Positions 25,914-36,069 of a DNA stretch of 64,000 bases are shown here, piece after piece; the stretch's first letter is position 1, and each line of letters begins with the position of its first letter. Made by a program: the position numbers and the translations under genes. The DNA is from Xanthomonas sp. SI (lineage in GTDB: Bacteria; Pseudomonadota; Gammaproteobacteria; Xanthomonadales; Xanthomonadaceae), in NCBI RefSeq assembly GCF_014236855.1, contig NZ_CP051261.1, forward strand, positions 3,348,001 through 3,412,000. Reading direction: 5' to 3'. The notes under the pieces were generated by a model that saw only the letters and a list, made by a program, of their open reading frames with translations, had not been told where the DNA came from and ran no database searches.

Positions 25914-26510
25914 ATGCGCGGACGCGACGAAGACACCGGTGAATTCCGCGGCGACAGCCGCAGCCAGCAGCGCCGCGCGGCGCTGGAAGTGCTGACCCTG
26001 GGCGAGAAGCTGGTGGCGCTGACCCCTGCGCAACTGGCCAAGCTGCCGGTGCCTGAGTCGCTGATCCCGCATATCGAGGAAAGCAAGCGCATCACCTCGC
26101 ACATCGCGCACAAGCGGCAGCTGGCGTTCCTGGCCAAGCAGATGCGCCGCGAGGACGACGCCACCCTGGACGCGATCCGCGAGGCGATGGACGCCAACAG
26201 CGACGGCGCGCGCCGCGAAGTGGCGGCGATCCACCGGGTCGAGGACTGGCGCACGCGCCTGCTCGCCGACGGCGACAGCGCGCTGTCCGAACTGCTCGGC
26301 CACTACCCCGAGGCCGACCGCCAGCGCTTGCGCCAGCTGATCCGCAACGCCAAGGAAGAGCGGCTGAAGAACAAGCCGCCGCACGCCTACCGGGAATTGT
26401 TCCGCGAGTTGCGCGAACTGGTGCTGGGGGCGGACTCGGGACTCGGGACTGGGGACTCGGGACTGGAAGAAGCGGACGACGACGAGTTCGAGGACGACGC
26501 GCGCGACTGA
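25914..26510 (+). CDS. darP: Ribosome-associated 50S assembly factor DarP (YjgA, DUF615)
   Basis: The 198-residue protein matches YjgA/DarP, which helps maturation of the 50S subunit around 23S helix regions. Visible signatures: [34 protein letters not shown] (about 16-49), [19 protein letters not shown] and the C-terminal [30 protein letters not shown]. After residue about 173 the family usually ends soon; here a Ser/Gly/Asp-rich tail ([13 protein letters not shown]) is encoded by a GGGACTCGGGACTGGGG repeat. I chose ATG 25914 behind GGAAAG, not the longer frame that starts inside pmbA's leader. Confidence 0.92.
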   Translation: MRGRDEDTGEFRGDSRSQQRRAALEVLTLGEKLVALTPAQLAKLPVPESLIPHIEESKRITSHIAHKRQLAFLAKQMRREDDATLDAIREAMDANSDGARREVAAIHRVEDWRTRLLADGDSALSELLGHYPEADRQRLRQLIRNAKEERLKNKPPHAYRELFRELRELVLGADSGLGTGDSGLEEADDDEFEDDARD

Positions 26511-26655
26511 GCCACGGCGGCGGCGGCACCGCACGGTCGCGTACCCACGACCGCCTCGGCACGCTGAGCGGCGACGCCGACCAATCGCACCGGCATCGCC
26601 ATGGCCGTCCCGCGCGGCGCTACCGATTCCCGTTTCCCGGTTCCCCATTCCCGGC
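26432..26655. repeat. G-run repeat pair, copy 1 (arm 1 inside darP)
   Basis: Arm 1 (26432-26466) has GGG runs spaced by ACTC or ACT and lies in the darP coding end. The inverted, more diverged arm 2 (26623-26655, CCC runs spaced by TTTC, GGTT and CATT-type spacers) lies just before the tldD stop codon. The 157 bases between are the darP end and a non-coding gap. Arm 1 fits the pattern of four runs of at least three G. Confidence 0.7.
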
Positions 26656-26657
26656 AC

Positions 26658-28100
26658 TCAAGCCGTCCCGCCCACGGTCAGCCCGTCGATCAGCAGCGAC
26701 GGCTGGCCGACGCCGACCGGCACGCTCTGCCCGTCCTTGCCGCACACGCCCACGCCTTCGTCCAGCGCCAGGTCGTGGCCGATCATGCGCACCTTCTGCA
26801 TGGTCTCCGGGCCGTTGCCGATCAGGGTGGCGCCCTTCACCGGCGCGGTGACCTTGCCGTCCTCGATCAGATAGGCCTCGGTCGCCGAGAACACGTACTT
26901 GCCGCTGGTGATGTCGACCTGGCCGCCGCCGAAATTGACCGCGTATAGGCCCTTCTTCACCGAGCGGATCATTTCTTCCGGATCGTGCTGGCCGGCCAGC
27001 ATGTAGGTGTTGGTCATGCGCGGCATCGGCAGGTGCGCGAACGATTCGCGGCGGCCGTTGCCGGTCGGCGCCACGCCCATCAGCCGCGCGTTCAACGAAT
27101 CCTGCATGTAGCCCACCAGCACGCCGTCTTCGATCAGCGTGGTGCAATTGGTCGGTGTGCCTTCGTCGTCCACGTTCAGCGAGCCGCGGCGGCCGTCGAG
27201 GGTGCCGTCGTCGACGATGGTCACGCCCGGCGAGGCCACGCGCTGGCCGATGCGCCCGGCATAGACGCTGGTGCCCTTGCGCGCGAAATCGCCTTCCAGG
27301 CCATGCCCGACCGCCTCGTGCAGCAGCACGCCGGGCCAGCCGGGACCGAGCACCACCGGCATCACCCCGGCTGGGGCCGGCACCGCCTCCAGGTTGACCA
27401 GCGCCTGGCGCAGCGCTTCCTTGGCGAAGGCCTCGGGGCGGCCATCGGCGAACAGCACTTCGTAGCCGTAGCGGCCGCCGCCGCCGGCATGGCCGGATTC
27501 GCGGCGCCCGTTCTGTTCGACGATCACCTGCACGTTGAGCCGCACCAGCGGGCGCACGTCGGCGGCGAGCACGCCGTCGCTGCGCGCCACCAGCACCGTG
27601 TCCACGCCGCCGGACAGGCCGACCATCACCTGCTGCACGCGCGGGTCGGCGGCGCGCAGGAACTGGTCCAGGCGCCGCAGCATCTCGACCTTGAGGTCGT
27701 TGCCCATGCCGTCCACCGGGTCCAGCGCCGGATACAGCGCGCGCCCGTTGCCGCGCAGCAGCGATTGCGCCGGCTGCGCGCCGCCGTCGCGGGAAATCGC
27801 GCGCGCCGACTGCGCCGCGGCCAGCAGCGCATCGCGGTGGATGTCGTCGGAATAGGCGAAACCGGTCTTTTCGCCGGAAATCGCGCGCACCCCCACGCCC
27901 TGCTCGATGGAATGGGCGCCGTCCTTGACGATGCCATCCTCCACGCTCCAGCTCTCGCGCCGCGAATGCTGGAAATACAGGTCGCCGAAGTCGATGCCGG
28001 GGCCGAGCAGCGTGCCGAAGGCGCGCTCCAGGCTGGTGGCATCGAGGCCGGCGGGAAGCAACAGGCGGGTTTCGGCGAGGGCGAGGGCGTTTTCGGTCAT
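26658..28100 (-). CDS. tldD: Metalloprotease TldD
   Basis: The 480-residue catalytic partner of PmbA carries the zinc motif HEAVGH (residues 261-266) followed by [14 protein letters not shown]. Other signatures are [21 protein letters not shown] (about 67-87), [18 protein letters not shown], and [15 protein letters not shown], with conserved Cys later in [20 protein letters not shown] chose ATG 28100 because it gives 480 residues (E. coli 481) and has GAG upstream; ATG 28112 is in frame and would add four residues. It follows yhdP by 64 bp and is probably in the rng-yhdP-tldD operon. Confidence 0.92.
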   Translation of the reverse strand: MTENALALAETRLLLPAGLDATSLERAFGTLLGPGIDFGDLYFQHSRRESWSVEDGIVKDGAHSIEQGVGVRAISGEKTGFAYSDDIHRDALLAAAQSARAISRDGGAQPAQSLLRGNGRALYPALDPVDGMGNDLKVEMLRRLDQFLRAADPRVQQVMVGLSGGVDTVLVARSDGVLAADVRPLVRLNVQVIVEQNGRRESGHAGGGGRYGYEVLFADGRPEAFAKEALRQALVNLEAVPAPAGVMPVVLGPGWPGVLLHEAVGHGLEGDFARKGTSVYAGRIGQRVASPGVTIVDDGTLDGRRGSLNVDDEGTPTNCTTLIEDGVLVGYMQDSLNARLMGVAPTGNGRRESFAHLPMPRMTNTYMLAGQHDPEEMIRSVKKGLYAVNFGGGQVDITSGKYVFSATEAYLIEDGKVTAPVKGATLIGNGPETMQKVRMIGHDLALDEGVGVCGKDGQSVPVGVGQPSLLIDGLTVGGTA

Positions 28101-28164
28101 GGGGCTCAACATGGGGGACGGGGGCGCTCAGCGCAAGCGCCGGCGGCGCGGCGCAGGCGCCGAT

Positions 28165-31100
28165 TCAGGGACTTCTGGACGACGCGGGCGGCACCGGCGG
28201 ACGCGCCGATTCGCGCTCGACCACCTCCACCTTGGGATCCTTCCACGGGCCGGTGACGCGGTAGGTGCGCGCGCCGATCGCGCCCAGCGGCTTGCCCAGC
28301 ACCGCGTTGGCGGCCGCGCCGACCGCCGCGCCGACCGGGCCGCCGGCGACCGCGCCGACCACGGTCAGCAGATTGCCGGATTTGGGATTGACGTCGATGG
28401 TCTGGTCGAACTGCTGCGCGCGCAGGTCGGCCTGCCCGCGCACCTTGATCTCCGCGGCCGGGCCGTCGATCAGCATCGACTCGCTGCGCGCCACGCCGTT
28501 GCCGAACTGCACCTGGCCGTCGATGCGGTTGAAGGCGAAGCCCTTGGAGAAGAAATCGCGGAAATCGAACATCAGCCGGCGCGGCAGCTGCGCCACGCTG
28601 AGCAGGCCGAGCACGCGCCCGGCGCCGGGGTTCAGTTCCAGCAGCTGGCCATTGCGCGCGGCCACGTCGAGCTGGCCCTGCAGCGTGGCCAGCTGGAACC
28701 CGGCCGGATCGCCGGGCCAGGCGGCGCGCAGGCTGAGCGTGCCTTCGCCGCCGCGCAGCTGGCCGCCGAAGTCCAGGTTCTGCATCAGTTCGCCCAGGTC
28801 CTGGCTGTCCACGCTGGCGCTGAGCTGGGTGCGCGCGGTGGCGCCCTTGCCGCGCCAGTCGCCGCTGATGTCGATCTTCTGCTTGTCCGAGCGCAGGTGC
28901 AGCTGGTCCACCTGCATGCCGTCGCCCAGCTTGCGGGTGCGCAGCGAGGCGGCGCCGAGGTTCATCGCGCCGAAACGCAGGTCGTCCACGTCCAGCGCCA
29001 GCGCCGGGATCGAGGCCGGGTCGATCGCCTCGGTCAGCGGCCGCACCGCCGCAGCGGCAGACGCAGCCGCGGGTGTTGCATCGGATGCCGCGTTGGCCGG
29101 CGCCGCGGCCGCGGACGCAGGCGCGCTCGCCGCCGGCGCGGCGCGCCAGTGCACCCGCGCCAGCCGGCCGCCGAGTACCCCGCCCTCCTTGCTCGGCACG
29201 CTGAGTTCGCCGGCCAACGCCGGTCCGTCCAGATGCACCGCCACCGTGTCGGCCTGCGGCTGCAGCCGCAGCCGGGTGTTGTCGAACACGCCGCCGAGCA
29301 GCAGCAGATGATCGGCCAGCACGTCGATCTGGCGCAGCGGCATCGGGTCTTCGGCGCCCGGCGTGGTCGACTTGTTCGGATCCGGGCCACTGACCAGGCC
29401 GATCCAGTCGATCGCGTTCAACGAGGCGGTGCGGCCGCTCACGGTCAGGCCGCTGCTAGGCGGATCCTCGGCCACGTGGTCGCTGCCCATCACCACCTTG
29501 ACCCCGGTCTTGCCGTTCTGGCTGCGCGCGACTAGCGCCATCAGCTTGCCGAAGGCCACCTCGATGCGCCCAGTGCCGACCGGCAGCGGCACGTTGACCG
29601 AGGTCGCCAGCGGCGCGGCCACGCCCTTGTCCATCGGCGCCGGAAACAGCAACTGCGTCCCGACCAGATCCGAATGCAGCTGCAGGCGGGTCGGCGGCTG
29701 TACCCCGCCATCGGCGGTCTTGGGCATGCCGACGCCGATGTTCCAGCGCGAGCGGCCCTGCACGAACGGCTTGAGCCAGGCCATTTCCGGCGCCCGGTCG
29801 AGCAGTTCGTCGGCGTCCACCGAGGCGCTCAGCGCCGCCTCGAAGGCCTGCTGCGGATCGCTCACGCCATCGCCGGCGCGCAGCGCCAGTTCGCCGGCAT
29901 GGCCGGCGTACTGCACCGCCAGTTTGGGCGCCTCGAAACCGGTATCGCGATAGTCGGCACTGCCGCGCATGTCGTCGAAGGCCACATCCCAGCGGCGGTC
30001 GGCGATGTGCGCGCCGAGCAGTTCCACCTTGCCGCGCAGATGATGCACGCCCACGTCGCGGCGCAACGGCTGCAGCAGGTCGAAACTGACCTCGGCCGGG
30101 CCGGAGGCGCTGAGCGCGTCCAGGGTGTCGCCATAGCGCTTGCGCAACGGACTCTGCCGCAGCATCGCCAGCAACTGCCCGGTCTCGGCGCGGCTGCTGG
30201 CCAGCACGCTGAGCTGGCCCTCTTTGTAGTCGGGCAAGGTCGCCGACAGCCGCTCCACCGGCACCCCGCCCATCTCGCCGCGGCCTTGGACCTGGAAGCC
30301 ATTGCCGATGAACACGACGTCGGCGTCCACCTTCTCCACCGCCGGCCATTCGCGCTGGAAACGGACCTTGCCGTCGTCCAGCCGCGCGCTGGCCTCGAAG
30401 CGGCCGTTGTGGTCGACGAACGGCCACTGGTCCAGGTCGCCGGACACCAGCGCGCGGCCGCCGCGCAGGCGCCCGCCCTGCAGCGCGGCGTCCAGCCAGT
30501 CGGTGGCGGCCTTGCTCATCTTTGAATGCACCCAGAATTTCTTCGCCGCCACCACCGGCGCGTCCTGCAGCTCGGCGGCCAGATCGATCCATGGCCTTGA
30601 GCCGTCGGCCTGGAAGCGCAGCCCGCCGCGGAAGTCGGCGCCGTAATCGGTGCCCTGCACGCGCAGCGCAGGCGTCGCCACGCGCAGGTCCTCGCCATCG
30701 CGGAACACCACGATGCGCCCGGCCAGTTGCACGTCGTGGGGCACGCCAAACCCGCTGGGCCAGTCGAAACGCACCGGGCTGGCGGCGTCCAGCACCAGCT
30801 CGCCGCCCTGCGCGTCGCCATCGAAGCGGCCACGCAGGCCGCTCACACCGGGCGACTGCCCGACCGGCGCGAACGCCAGCTCGCTCAGGCGGCCCTGGCC
30901 GTACAGCGGCCCGCCGGCGGTGCCGGTCAGCGCCACCTGGGTCAGCTGCAGCCGCGGCCGCGCCGCGTGCAACCAGGCGCGCAGGTTCGGCGACAGGCCG
31001 TCGCTGAGCGCGGCCACTGCCAGCAGCGGCGCCAGGTCCAGGCGCTCGCCGAGCAACGCGAAGCGGCGCCCGCCGGCCACGGTCAGTCCGTCCAGGCGCT

Positions 31101-32064
31101 GCGCCGGCTGGCCCGCCTGGCCGATCTGCAACTGCGGCGCATCCAGCCGCCAGCCGCCGTCGATCTGCCGCCAGCGCGCGGTGGCGCGCAGCGTGGTGAA
31201 CGCGGTCTGCGGCCGCGCGCCACCGGCGGCCGGCGCCGCGCCGCTCAGGCGCAGGTCGCGCAGCGTGGCCTCGACGCTGACCCCGACGATGCGATGCTGC
31301 CGCAACTGCGCCCAGCCCTGCACCTGGCCGGCGCCGCCATCGACCCGGATGCCACCGGCCTGCAGCAGGCCCGACCAGCCGGCCAGCTCGGCCGGGCGCG
31401 CGGCCACATAGGCCTGGCCGTTGCCGCGCCGGCGATCCATGTCCAGCACCGCGGTCAGCGGCGCCTGCCGGGGATCGATCCAGCCCTGCGCACCGACGCG
31501 CAGGCGGTCGCCGTCCACGCGCAGGCGCAGATCGATCTTCGGCAACGTCGCCTCCACGCCCAGTTCCGGCGCATGCACCGCCAGCCGGCCATCGATGACC
31601 TGCAGCTCGCCCAGGCCCTGCAGCGCGTCCAGCGGATCGCCGCCCTGCCCGGTGGTCGGCAGGCCCTGCACCGACCAGCTGCCGTCGGCGCCGCGCAGCA
31701 GGGTCAGCGCCAGCCCGCGCAGGCGCAGCTCGGTGAACGAGCGGCCCGGCAACAGACCGGCGTACATCGACACCAGCACCTCGGCCTGGCCGACGCGCAC
31801 GCCGTCGCCGGCGCCCACGCGCAGGCCATCCAGGCGCAACAGCGGACCGCGCCGGGTCCACGCGGTCTCGACCCGGTCGAACTGGATCGGGCGCCCGGCG
31901 CGCTCGCTGAGCCAGGCTTGGATCCGCTGCGGATGCCGCTCCACGAACGGCAGCGCCTGGCTCAGCGCCCCCACCACCAGCGCCACGCACACCAGCCCGA
32001 TCGCCACCGCGTAGAACGCGAAACGGCGAGCCAGGCGCAGGCGGCGGCGCAGGGGGGTAGGCAT
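28165..32064 (-). CDS. yhdP: YhdP-family AsmA-like envelope protein
   Basis: The protein of 1299 residues has one N-terminal membrane anchor (about 14-36, FAFYAVAIGLVCVALVVGAL) and a very long beta-rich periplasmic part. ALPFVERHPQRIQAWLSERAGRPIQFDRVETAWTRRGPLLRLDGLRV is the YhdP/AsmA opening. The C-terminus has the conserved MFDFRDFFSKGFAFNRIDGQVQFGNGVARSESMLIDGPAAEIKVRGQADL and ends in a Pro-rich tail. In E. coli, YhdP with TamB and YdbH moves phospholipids to the outer membrane; E. coli YhdP is 1266 residues. An Ala-rich low-complexity stretch lies near residue 980. The gene sits between rng and tldD, its usual place. Confidence 0.92.
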   Translation of the reverse strand: MPTPLRRRLRLARRFAFYAVAIGLVCVALVVGALSQALPFVERHPQRIQAWLSERAGRPIQFDRVETAWTRRGPLLRLDGLRVGAGDGVRVGQAEVLVSMYAGLLPGRSFTELRLRGLALTLLRGADGSWSVQGLPTTGQGGDPLDALQGLGELQVIDGRLAVHAPELGVEATLPKIDLRLRVDGDRLRVGAQGWIDPRQAPLTAVLDMDRRRGNGQAYVAARPAELAGWSGLLQAGGIRVDGGAGQVQGWAQLRQHRIVGVSVEATLRDLRLSGAAPAAGGARPQTAFTTLRATARWRQIDGGWRLDAPQLQIGQAGQPAQRLDGLTVAGGRRFALLGERLDLAPLLAVAALSDGLSPNLRAWLHAARPRLQLTQVALTGTAGGPLYGQGRLSELAFAPVGQSPGVSGLRGRFDGDAQGGELVLDAASPVRFDWPSGFGVPHDVQLAGRIVVFRDGEDLRVATPALRVQGTDYGADFRGGLRFQADGSRPWIDLAAELQDAPVVAAKKFWVHSKMSKAATDWLDAALQGGRLRGGRALVSGDLDQWPFVDHNGRFEASARLDDGKVRFQREWPAVEKVDADVVFIGNGFQVQGRGEMGGVPVERLSATLPDYKEGQLSVLASSRAETGQLLAMLRQSPLRKRYGDTLDALSASGPAEVSFDLLQPLRRDVGVHHLRGKVELLGAHIADRRWDVAFDDMRGSADYRDTGFEAPKLAVQYAGHAGELALRAGDGVSDPQQAFEAALSASVDADELLDRAPEMAWLKPFVQGRSRWNIGVGMPKTADGGVQPPTRLQLHSDLVGTQLLFPAPMDKGVAAPLATSVNVPLPVGTGRIEVAFGKLMALVARSQNGKTGVKVVMGSDHVAEDPPSSGLTVSGRTASLNAIDWIGLVSGPDPNKSTTPGAEDPMPLRQIDVLADHLLLLGGVFDNTRLRLQPQADTVAVHLDGPALAGELSVPSKEGGVLGGRLARVHWRAAPAASAPASAAAAPANAASDATPAAASAAAAVRPLTEAIDPASIPALALDVDDLRFGAMNLGAASLRTRKLGDGMQVDQLHLRSDKQKIDISGDWRGKGATARTQLSASVDSQDLGELMQNLDFGGQLRGGEGTLSLRAAWPGDPAGFQLATLQGQLDVAARNGQLLELNPGAGRVLGLLSVAQLPRRLMFDFRDFFSKGFAFNRIDGQVQFGNGVARSESMLIDGPAAEIKVRGQADLRAQQFDQTIDVNPKSGNLLTVVGAVAGGPVGAAVGAAANAVLGKPLGAIGARTYRVTGPWKDPKVEVVERESARPPVPPASSRSP

Positions 32065-32071
32065 CAACGGC

Positions 32072-32188
32072 GGGGATTGGGCATTCGGGATTGGGGATTC
32101 GCAAATGCCGAAGCGACGCGCGCGGACAGCAACCGGTTGCGATCACGCCGCTCAACCAATCCCCAATCCCGAATCCCGAATCCCGGCT
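32072..32188. repeat. G-run repeat pair, copy 2, between rng and yhdP
   Basis: Arm 1 (32072-32102) has four or more G runs spaced by ATT and CATTC. The inverted arm 2 (32156-32188) has C runs spaced by AAT and GAAT and abuts the rng stop codon. The whole rng-yhdP gap is this element. The centre (about 53 bp) shows no other pattern. Both arms can pair with each other and each fits a G-quadruplex pattern on one strand. Confidence 0.8.
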
Positions 32189-33679
32189 TCACAACAACAC
32201 CACGTCGAACTGCTCCTGCAGGTATTGCTCGTCGGCCTGGAAGCGGATGGTCTTGCCGAGGAACTCTTCCAGCTCGGCCACCGCCGAGGATTCCTCGTCG
32301 GTGATCCGCGCCACCACCTTGCTCGAGGCGATCACCAGCAGCCGCGCCGCGTCGAACTGGCGCACCGCGCGGGTGATCTCGCGGAAGATCTCGTAGGTCA
32401 CGGTCTCGGCGGTCTTGATCGAACCGCGCCCGCTGCATTCCGGGCACGGCTCGGACAGCTGCCGCTCCAGGCTCTCGACGGTGCGCTTGCGGGTCATCTC
32501 GACCAGGCCCAGCGGCGAGAACTCGTACACCGTGGTCTTGGCGTGGTCGCGCGACAAGGCCTTCTCCAGCGTGCGCAGCACCTGGCGGCGATGCTCGGCA
32601 TCGTCCATGTCGATGAAGTCGATGATGATGATGCCGCCCAGGTTGCGCAGCCGCAGCTGCCGCGCCACCGCCTGCGCCGCCTCCAGGTTGGTGCGGAACA
32701 CCGTTTCCTCGAGGTTGCGCTGGCCCAGGAACGAGCCGGTGTTGACGTCGATGGTGGTCATCGCCTCGGTCTGGTCGATGACCAGGTAGCCGCCGGACTT
32801 CAGCGGCACCTGCTTGTCCAGCGCGCGCGCGATCTCGTCCTCCACACCGTACAGGTCGAAGATCGGGCGATCGCCGGTGTACAGCTCCAGGCGCTCGGCC
32901 AGGATCGGCATGTACTTGGCGACGAACGCCTGCAGCCGTTCGAAGGTCTCGTGCGAATCGACCTTGACCTTCTCCACGTCCTTGCGGATCAGGTCGCGCA
33001 CCGCGCGCAGCGGCAGGCTCAGGTCTTCGTAGATGATGCTGGCCGGGGCGCCGTCGCGGCCGCGCCGTTCGACCACCGCCCACACCCGCGACAGGTAGGC
33101 GATGTCTTCGGCCAGCGCTTCGGCCGGCTGGCCCTCGGCGTTGGTGCGGATGATGTAGCCGAAGCCGCCGTGGCTGGCGGCCAGGTCGGCGACCAGGGTC
33201 TTCAGGCGCAGCCGCTCGGCTTCGTCCTCGATCCGCGCCGACACCCCGATCACCCGCGACTGCGGCAGCAGCACCAGATAGCGCGAGGGAATGCTGATCT
33301 GCGTGGTCAGCCGCGCGCCCTTGCTGCCGATCGGGTCCTTGACCACCTGCACCACGATGTCCTGGCCGTCGCGCAGCAGCTCCACGATCGGCACCCCCGA
33401 CGCCACCGGCAACGGCGGCGCCTCGTCGGTGTCGCCGTTGGCCACCGGCGCCGGCCGCACCACGTCGTTGGCGTGCAGGAACGCCGCGCGCTCCAGCCCG
33501 ACCTCGACGAACGCCGCCTGCATGCCCGGCATGACCCGCTGCACCCGGCCCTTGTAGATGTTGCCCACCACCCCGCGGCGCCAGCCGCGCTCGATGTGCA
33601 GTTCCTGCAGCATGCCGTTCTCGATGACGGCCACCCGGGTCTCGCGCGGTGTGACGTTGACCAGGATCTCTTGCGACAT
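32189..33679 (-). CDS. rng: Ribonuclease G
   Basis: The 496-residue endoribonuclease (E. coli 489) processes the 5' end of 16S rRNA and decays mRNAs. It has an N-terminal S1 domain (about 36-128: GNIYKGRVQRVMPGMQAAFVEVG), a 5'-sensor and RNase H-like region, the metal-binding acids in MTTIDVNTGSF (about 305) and GGIIIIDFIDMDD (about 350), and the zinc-link CPECSGRGS (about 412). It lacks the long C-terminal scaffold of RNase E. Its ATG shares one base with the stop of maf (TGATG), so the two are coupled. Confidence 0.95.
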   Translation of the reverse strand: MSQEILVNVTPRETRVAVIENGMLQELHIERGWRRGVVGNIYKGRVQRVMPGMQAAFVEVGLERAAFLHANDVVRPAPVANGDTDEAPPLPVASGVPIVELLRDGQDIVVQVVKDPIGSKGARLTTQISIPSRYLVLLPQSRVIGVSARIEDEAERLRLKTLVADLAASHGGFGYIIRTNAEGQPAEALAEDIAYLSRVWAVVERRGRDGAPASIIYEDLSLPLRAVRDLIRKDVEKVKVDSHETFERLQAFVAKYMPILAERLELYTGDRPIFDLYGVEDEIARALDKQVPLKSGGYLVIDQTEAMTTIDVNTGSFLGQRNLEETVFRTNLEAAQAVARQLRLRNLGGIIIIDFIDMDDAEHRRQVLRTLEKALSRDHAKTTVYEFSPLGLVEMTRKRTVESLERQLSEPCPECSGRGSIKTAETVTYEIFREITRAVRQFDAARLLVIASSKVVARITDEESSAVAELEEFLGKTIRFQADEQYLQEQFDVVLL

Positions 33680-34245
33680 CAAAGCACTCCGAAGGCGCGC
33701 AGCAGTTGGGAAGTTTGGTGCAGGGGCAGGCCCATCACCCCGGAATAACTGCCGTCCAGGCGGCTGACGAAGCGCTCGGCGCCGCCCTGGATCGCATAGG
33801 CGCCGGCGCGCCCCATCGGTTCGCCGCTGGCCACGTAGTCGGCGATGTCCTGCGCCGACAAGGCCGCGAAGCTGACCTGGGTCGGCACCAGCAGCACCTC
33901 CTCGCGCGCCGCTGAGACCAGCGCCACCGCGGTGATCGCCTGGTGGGTGCGCGCGGACAGCGCGGACAGCATCGCCGCCGCGTCGGCGGCGTCGGCCGGC
34001 TTGCCGAACACGCGATCGTCCAGCACCACCTCGGTGTCGGCGCCGAGCACCACCGCATCGGCCGCACCGGCAAGCTGCGCCATGCCGGCGCGGGCCTTGT
34101 CCAATGCCACGCGGCGCACATAGGCTTGCGCAGATTCGTCGGCCGCGCGCACTTCCGGCACCTCCAGATCGAGGATCCGGAACGGCACGCCCAGGCGCGT
34201 CAGCAGTTCGTTTCTGCGGGGGGAACGGGAAGCGAGATACAGCAT
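33679..34245 (-). CDS. maf: Maf-family nucleotide pyrophosphatase (YhdE-like, dTTP/UTP)
   Basis: The 188-residue protein opens [19 protein letters not shown], the Maf substrate loop, followed by [19 protein letters not shown] (about 65-83) and GKP/GxYAIQG near 160. The family hydrolyses dTTP, UTP or modified nucleotides to monophosphates, a housecleaning role linked to septum formation. The SRSPRR start and the [11 protein letters not shown] segment favour the YhdE (dTTP/UTP) subgroup. I chose ATG 34245; the frame to 34365 has no similarity upstream. It heads maf-rng-yhdP-tldD and is divergent from the SIMPL gene. Confidence 0.92.
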   Translation of the reverse strand: MLYLASRSPRRNELLTRLGVPFRILDLEVPEVRAADESAQAYVRRVALDKARAGMAQLAGAADAVVLGADTEVVLDDRVFGKPADAADAAAMLSALSARTHQAITAVALVSAAREEVLLVPTQVSFAALSAQDIADYVASGEPMGRAGAYAIQGGAERFVSRLDGSYSGVMGLPLHQTSQLLRAFGVL

Positions 34246-34377
34246 GGCTGAAGGATAACCCGGCGGGCCTGACTGAACGATCGCTAATTCCGCAGGCGCA
34301 CACTCGACCCCGCTCCGAATCACGACGCGTTCATCGTCGCGGCAACACCCTCGCCTCACTTTCAAGGAGAACCTCCA

Positions 34378-35118
34378 ATGCGTGCACCCTCGATCCGTCC
34401 GCTGCTGCTGGCCCTGACCCTCGCCCTAGGAGGCACGATGACCGCCCATGCCCAAACCGCCGCACCGGGCTACGCTGTGCCCGCCGACGGCACCCTGCTC
34501 AACATCGCCGCCCAGGCCGAGGCCAAGCACGCGCCGGACGTGGCCACGCTGTCGGCCGGCGTGGTCAGCCAGGCCAGCGACAGCGCCGCGGCGATGCGCC
34601 AGAACGCCGAACAGATGACCAAGGTGCTGACCGCGGTGCGCGCCGCCGGCATCGCCGACAAGGACGTGCAGACCAGCGGCATCAATCTCAGCCCGCAGTA
34701 CAAGTACGTCGAGAACCAGGCCCCGCAGATCCTCGGCTACCAGGCCAGCAACTCGGTCAACCTGAAAGTGCGCGACATCGCCAAGCTCGGCAAGGTGCTG
34801 GACGCGCTGGCCGCGCAGGGCGCCAACCAGATCAACGGCCCCACCTTCGAGATCGACGATCCGGAACCGCTGTACGACCAGGCCCGGGTCGATGCGCTGA
34901 AGAAGGCGCAGGCCCGCGCGCAGACCTATGCCAAGTCGCTGGGCCTGCGCGTGCGCCGCATCGTCAGCATCTCCGAAGGCGGCGGCGGCGGCGTGCGGCC
35001 GATGATGCCGATGATGCGCACGATGGCGATGAAGGCGGAGATGGACAGCACCCCGGTGGCGACCGGCGAGAGCAGCGTGTCGGTCAACCTGGACGTGGTG
35101 TTCGAACTGGGCAAGTAA
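34378..35118 (+). CDS. Exported SIMPL-domain (DUF541) protein
   Basis: The 246-residue protein has a signal peptide (cleavage near TAHAQT, residue 26) and a SIMPL/DUF541 domain (about 36-246). Family marks are [47 protein letters not shown] and [36 protein letters not shown]. An unusual stretch after the conserved core, [22 protein letters not shown] (about 201-222), is Gly- and Met-rich. The role of the family in the envelope is not defined. It is preceded by AAGGAGA and starts the plus-strand block that interrupts the maf-rlmH neighbourhood. Confidence 0.88.
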   Translation: MRAPSIRPLLLALTLALGGTMTAHAQTAAPGYAVPADGTLLNIAAQAEAKHAPDVATLSAGVVSQASDSAAAMRQNAEQMTKVLTAVRAAGIADKDVQTSGINLSPQYKYVENQAPQILGYQASNSVNLKVRDIAKLGKVLDALAAQGANQINGPTFEIDDPEPLYDQARVDALKKAQARAQTYAKSLGLRVRRIVSISEGGGGGVRPMMPMMRTMAMKAEMDSTPVATGESSVSVNLDVVFELGK

Positions 35119-35139
35119 GCCCCGCTCGCACCAGCTTGC

Positions 35140-35170
35140 CGACGACGGCGCCTGCGGGCGCCGTCGTCGT
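35140..35170 (+). terminator. Hairpin after the SIMPL gene
   Basis: GACGACGGCGCC and its complement GGCGCCGTCGTC form a long GC-rich stem around a short TGCG-type loop. The following sequence is GTTTCC, so the T tract is weak; termination or attenuation is plausible. Confidence 0.55.
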
Positions 35171-35353
35171 TTCCGCGTCATGCGATCGCGTGGCGCGGCG
35201 CTGCCGTGCGGTCCGCTGCCGGCGCTTGCCATGGCAGCTGCAACAGGCGCAATGTCGGAGACGCGGGCGGGTGCCGCATCGACCCCGTCCGCCGCGCTGG
35301 CGCGTTTGGTCGTACCGCAAGTCCACAAGACGCACTCATCATGGAGGTGGATC

Positions 35354-36025
35354 ATGGTTCGCACGCAACTCCCCGCTCCCTCGTTCGGTATCGACCTGTC
35401 GCGGATCCTGGCGCTCAGCGCCGCGATCGGGCTGCACCTGTTGGCAATGCTGCTGTTGCTGATCCCGCTCTCGCATGTGGCGCCGCCGCAGGAGCCGGCC
35501 AAGGCGCAACCCGTCTGGCAACAACCGATCGTGGTCCCGGTCACGCCAACGCCGCCGCAAGCCACGGTGCTGCCCGAGAAACGACCCATGACCCAGCCGC
35601 GGGTACCGACCGCCGTGCCGGTCCCGACGCCGGTGCAGGCGCCGCTGGCCGACACCAGCCCGATGCCGATGCAGGCCGAGGCCGCCGATCCGGCGCCCAC
35701 CGCGGCCGAGCCGAGCGTGCCGTCGGATCAGGTCGGCGCACCGGTCGCCGGCATGCAGCTGCAATACCTGCGTGCGCCGGCCCCGCCCTACCCGCGCGAT
35801 GCGCTGCGCGACGGCCTGCAGGGCAGCGTGTTGCTGCGCGTGCTGGTCGGCGTCGACGGCCAGCCGCTGGAGGTCAGCATCGCCAAGAGCAGCGGCCACC
35901 GGATCCTCGACCAGGCCGCGCGTGAGCAGGTGCTGAAGCGCTGGAAGTTTCATGCTGCATTGCAGCAAGGAGTGCCGGTTCAGGCTTATGGCTTGGTGCC
36001 GGTGGATTTTTCGCTAGGCCGTTGA
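35354..36025 (+). CDS. tonB: TonB-family energy transducer
   Basis: The 223-residue protein has one N-terminal membrane helix (about 17-40), a Pro-rich periplasmic spacer (about 43-135) and a TonB C-terminal domain (about 140-220: YLRAPAPPYPRDALRDGLQGSVLLRVLVGVDGQPLEV...RILDQAAREQVLKRWKF). It would carry proton-motive energy from ExbB/ExbD to outer-membrane receptors. No exbBD genes are nearby. I chose ATG 35354, preceded by GGAGGTG; the frame to 35180 adds an unlikely leader. A large TonB-dependent receptor follows 171 bp downstream, probably its client. Confidence 0.9.
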   Translation: MVRTQLPAPSFGIDLSRILALSAAIGLHLLAMLLLLIPLSHVAPPQEPAKAQPVWQQPIVVPVTPTPPQATVLPEKRPMTQPRVPTAVPVPTPVQAPLADTSPMPMQAEAADPAPTAAEPSVPSDQVGAPVAGMQLQYLRAPAPPYPRDALRDGLQGSVLLRVLVGVDGQPLEVSIAKSSGHRILDQAAREQVLKRWKFHAALQQGVPVQAYGLVPVDFSLGR

Positions 36026-36069
36026 TGGGCGGGGAACGGTCCCGGCGCAGCGGCTATCCGCCGGGGCCG

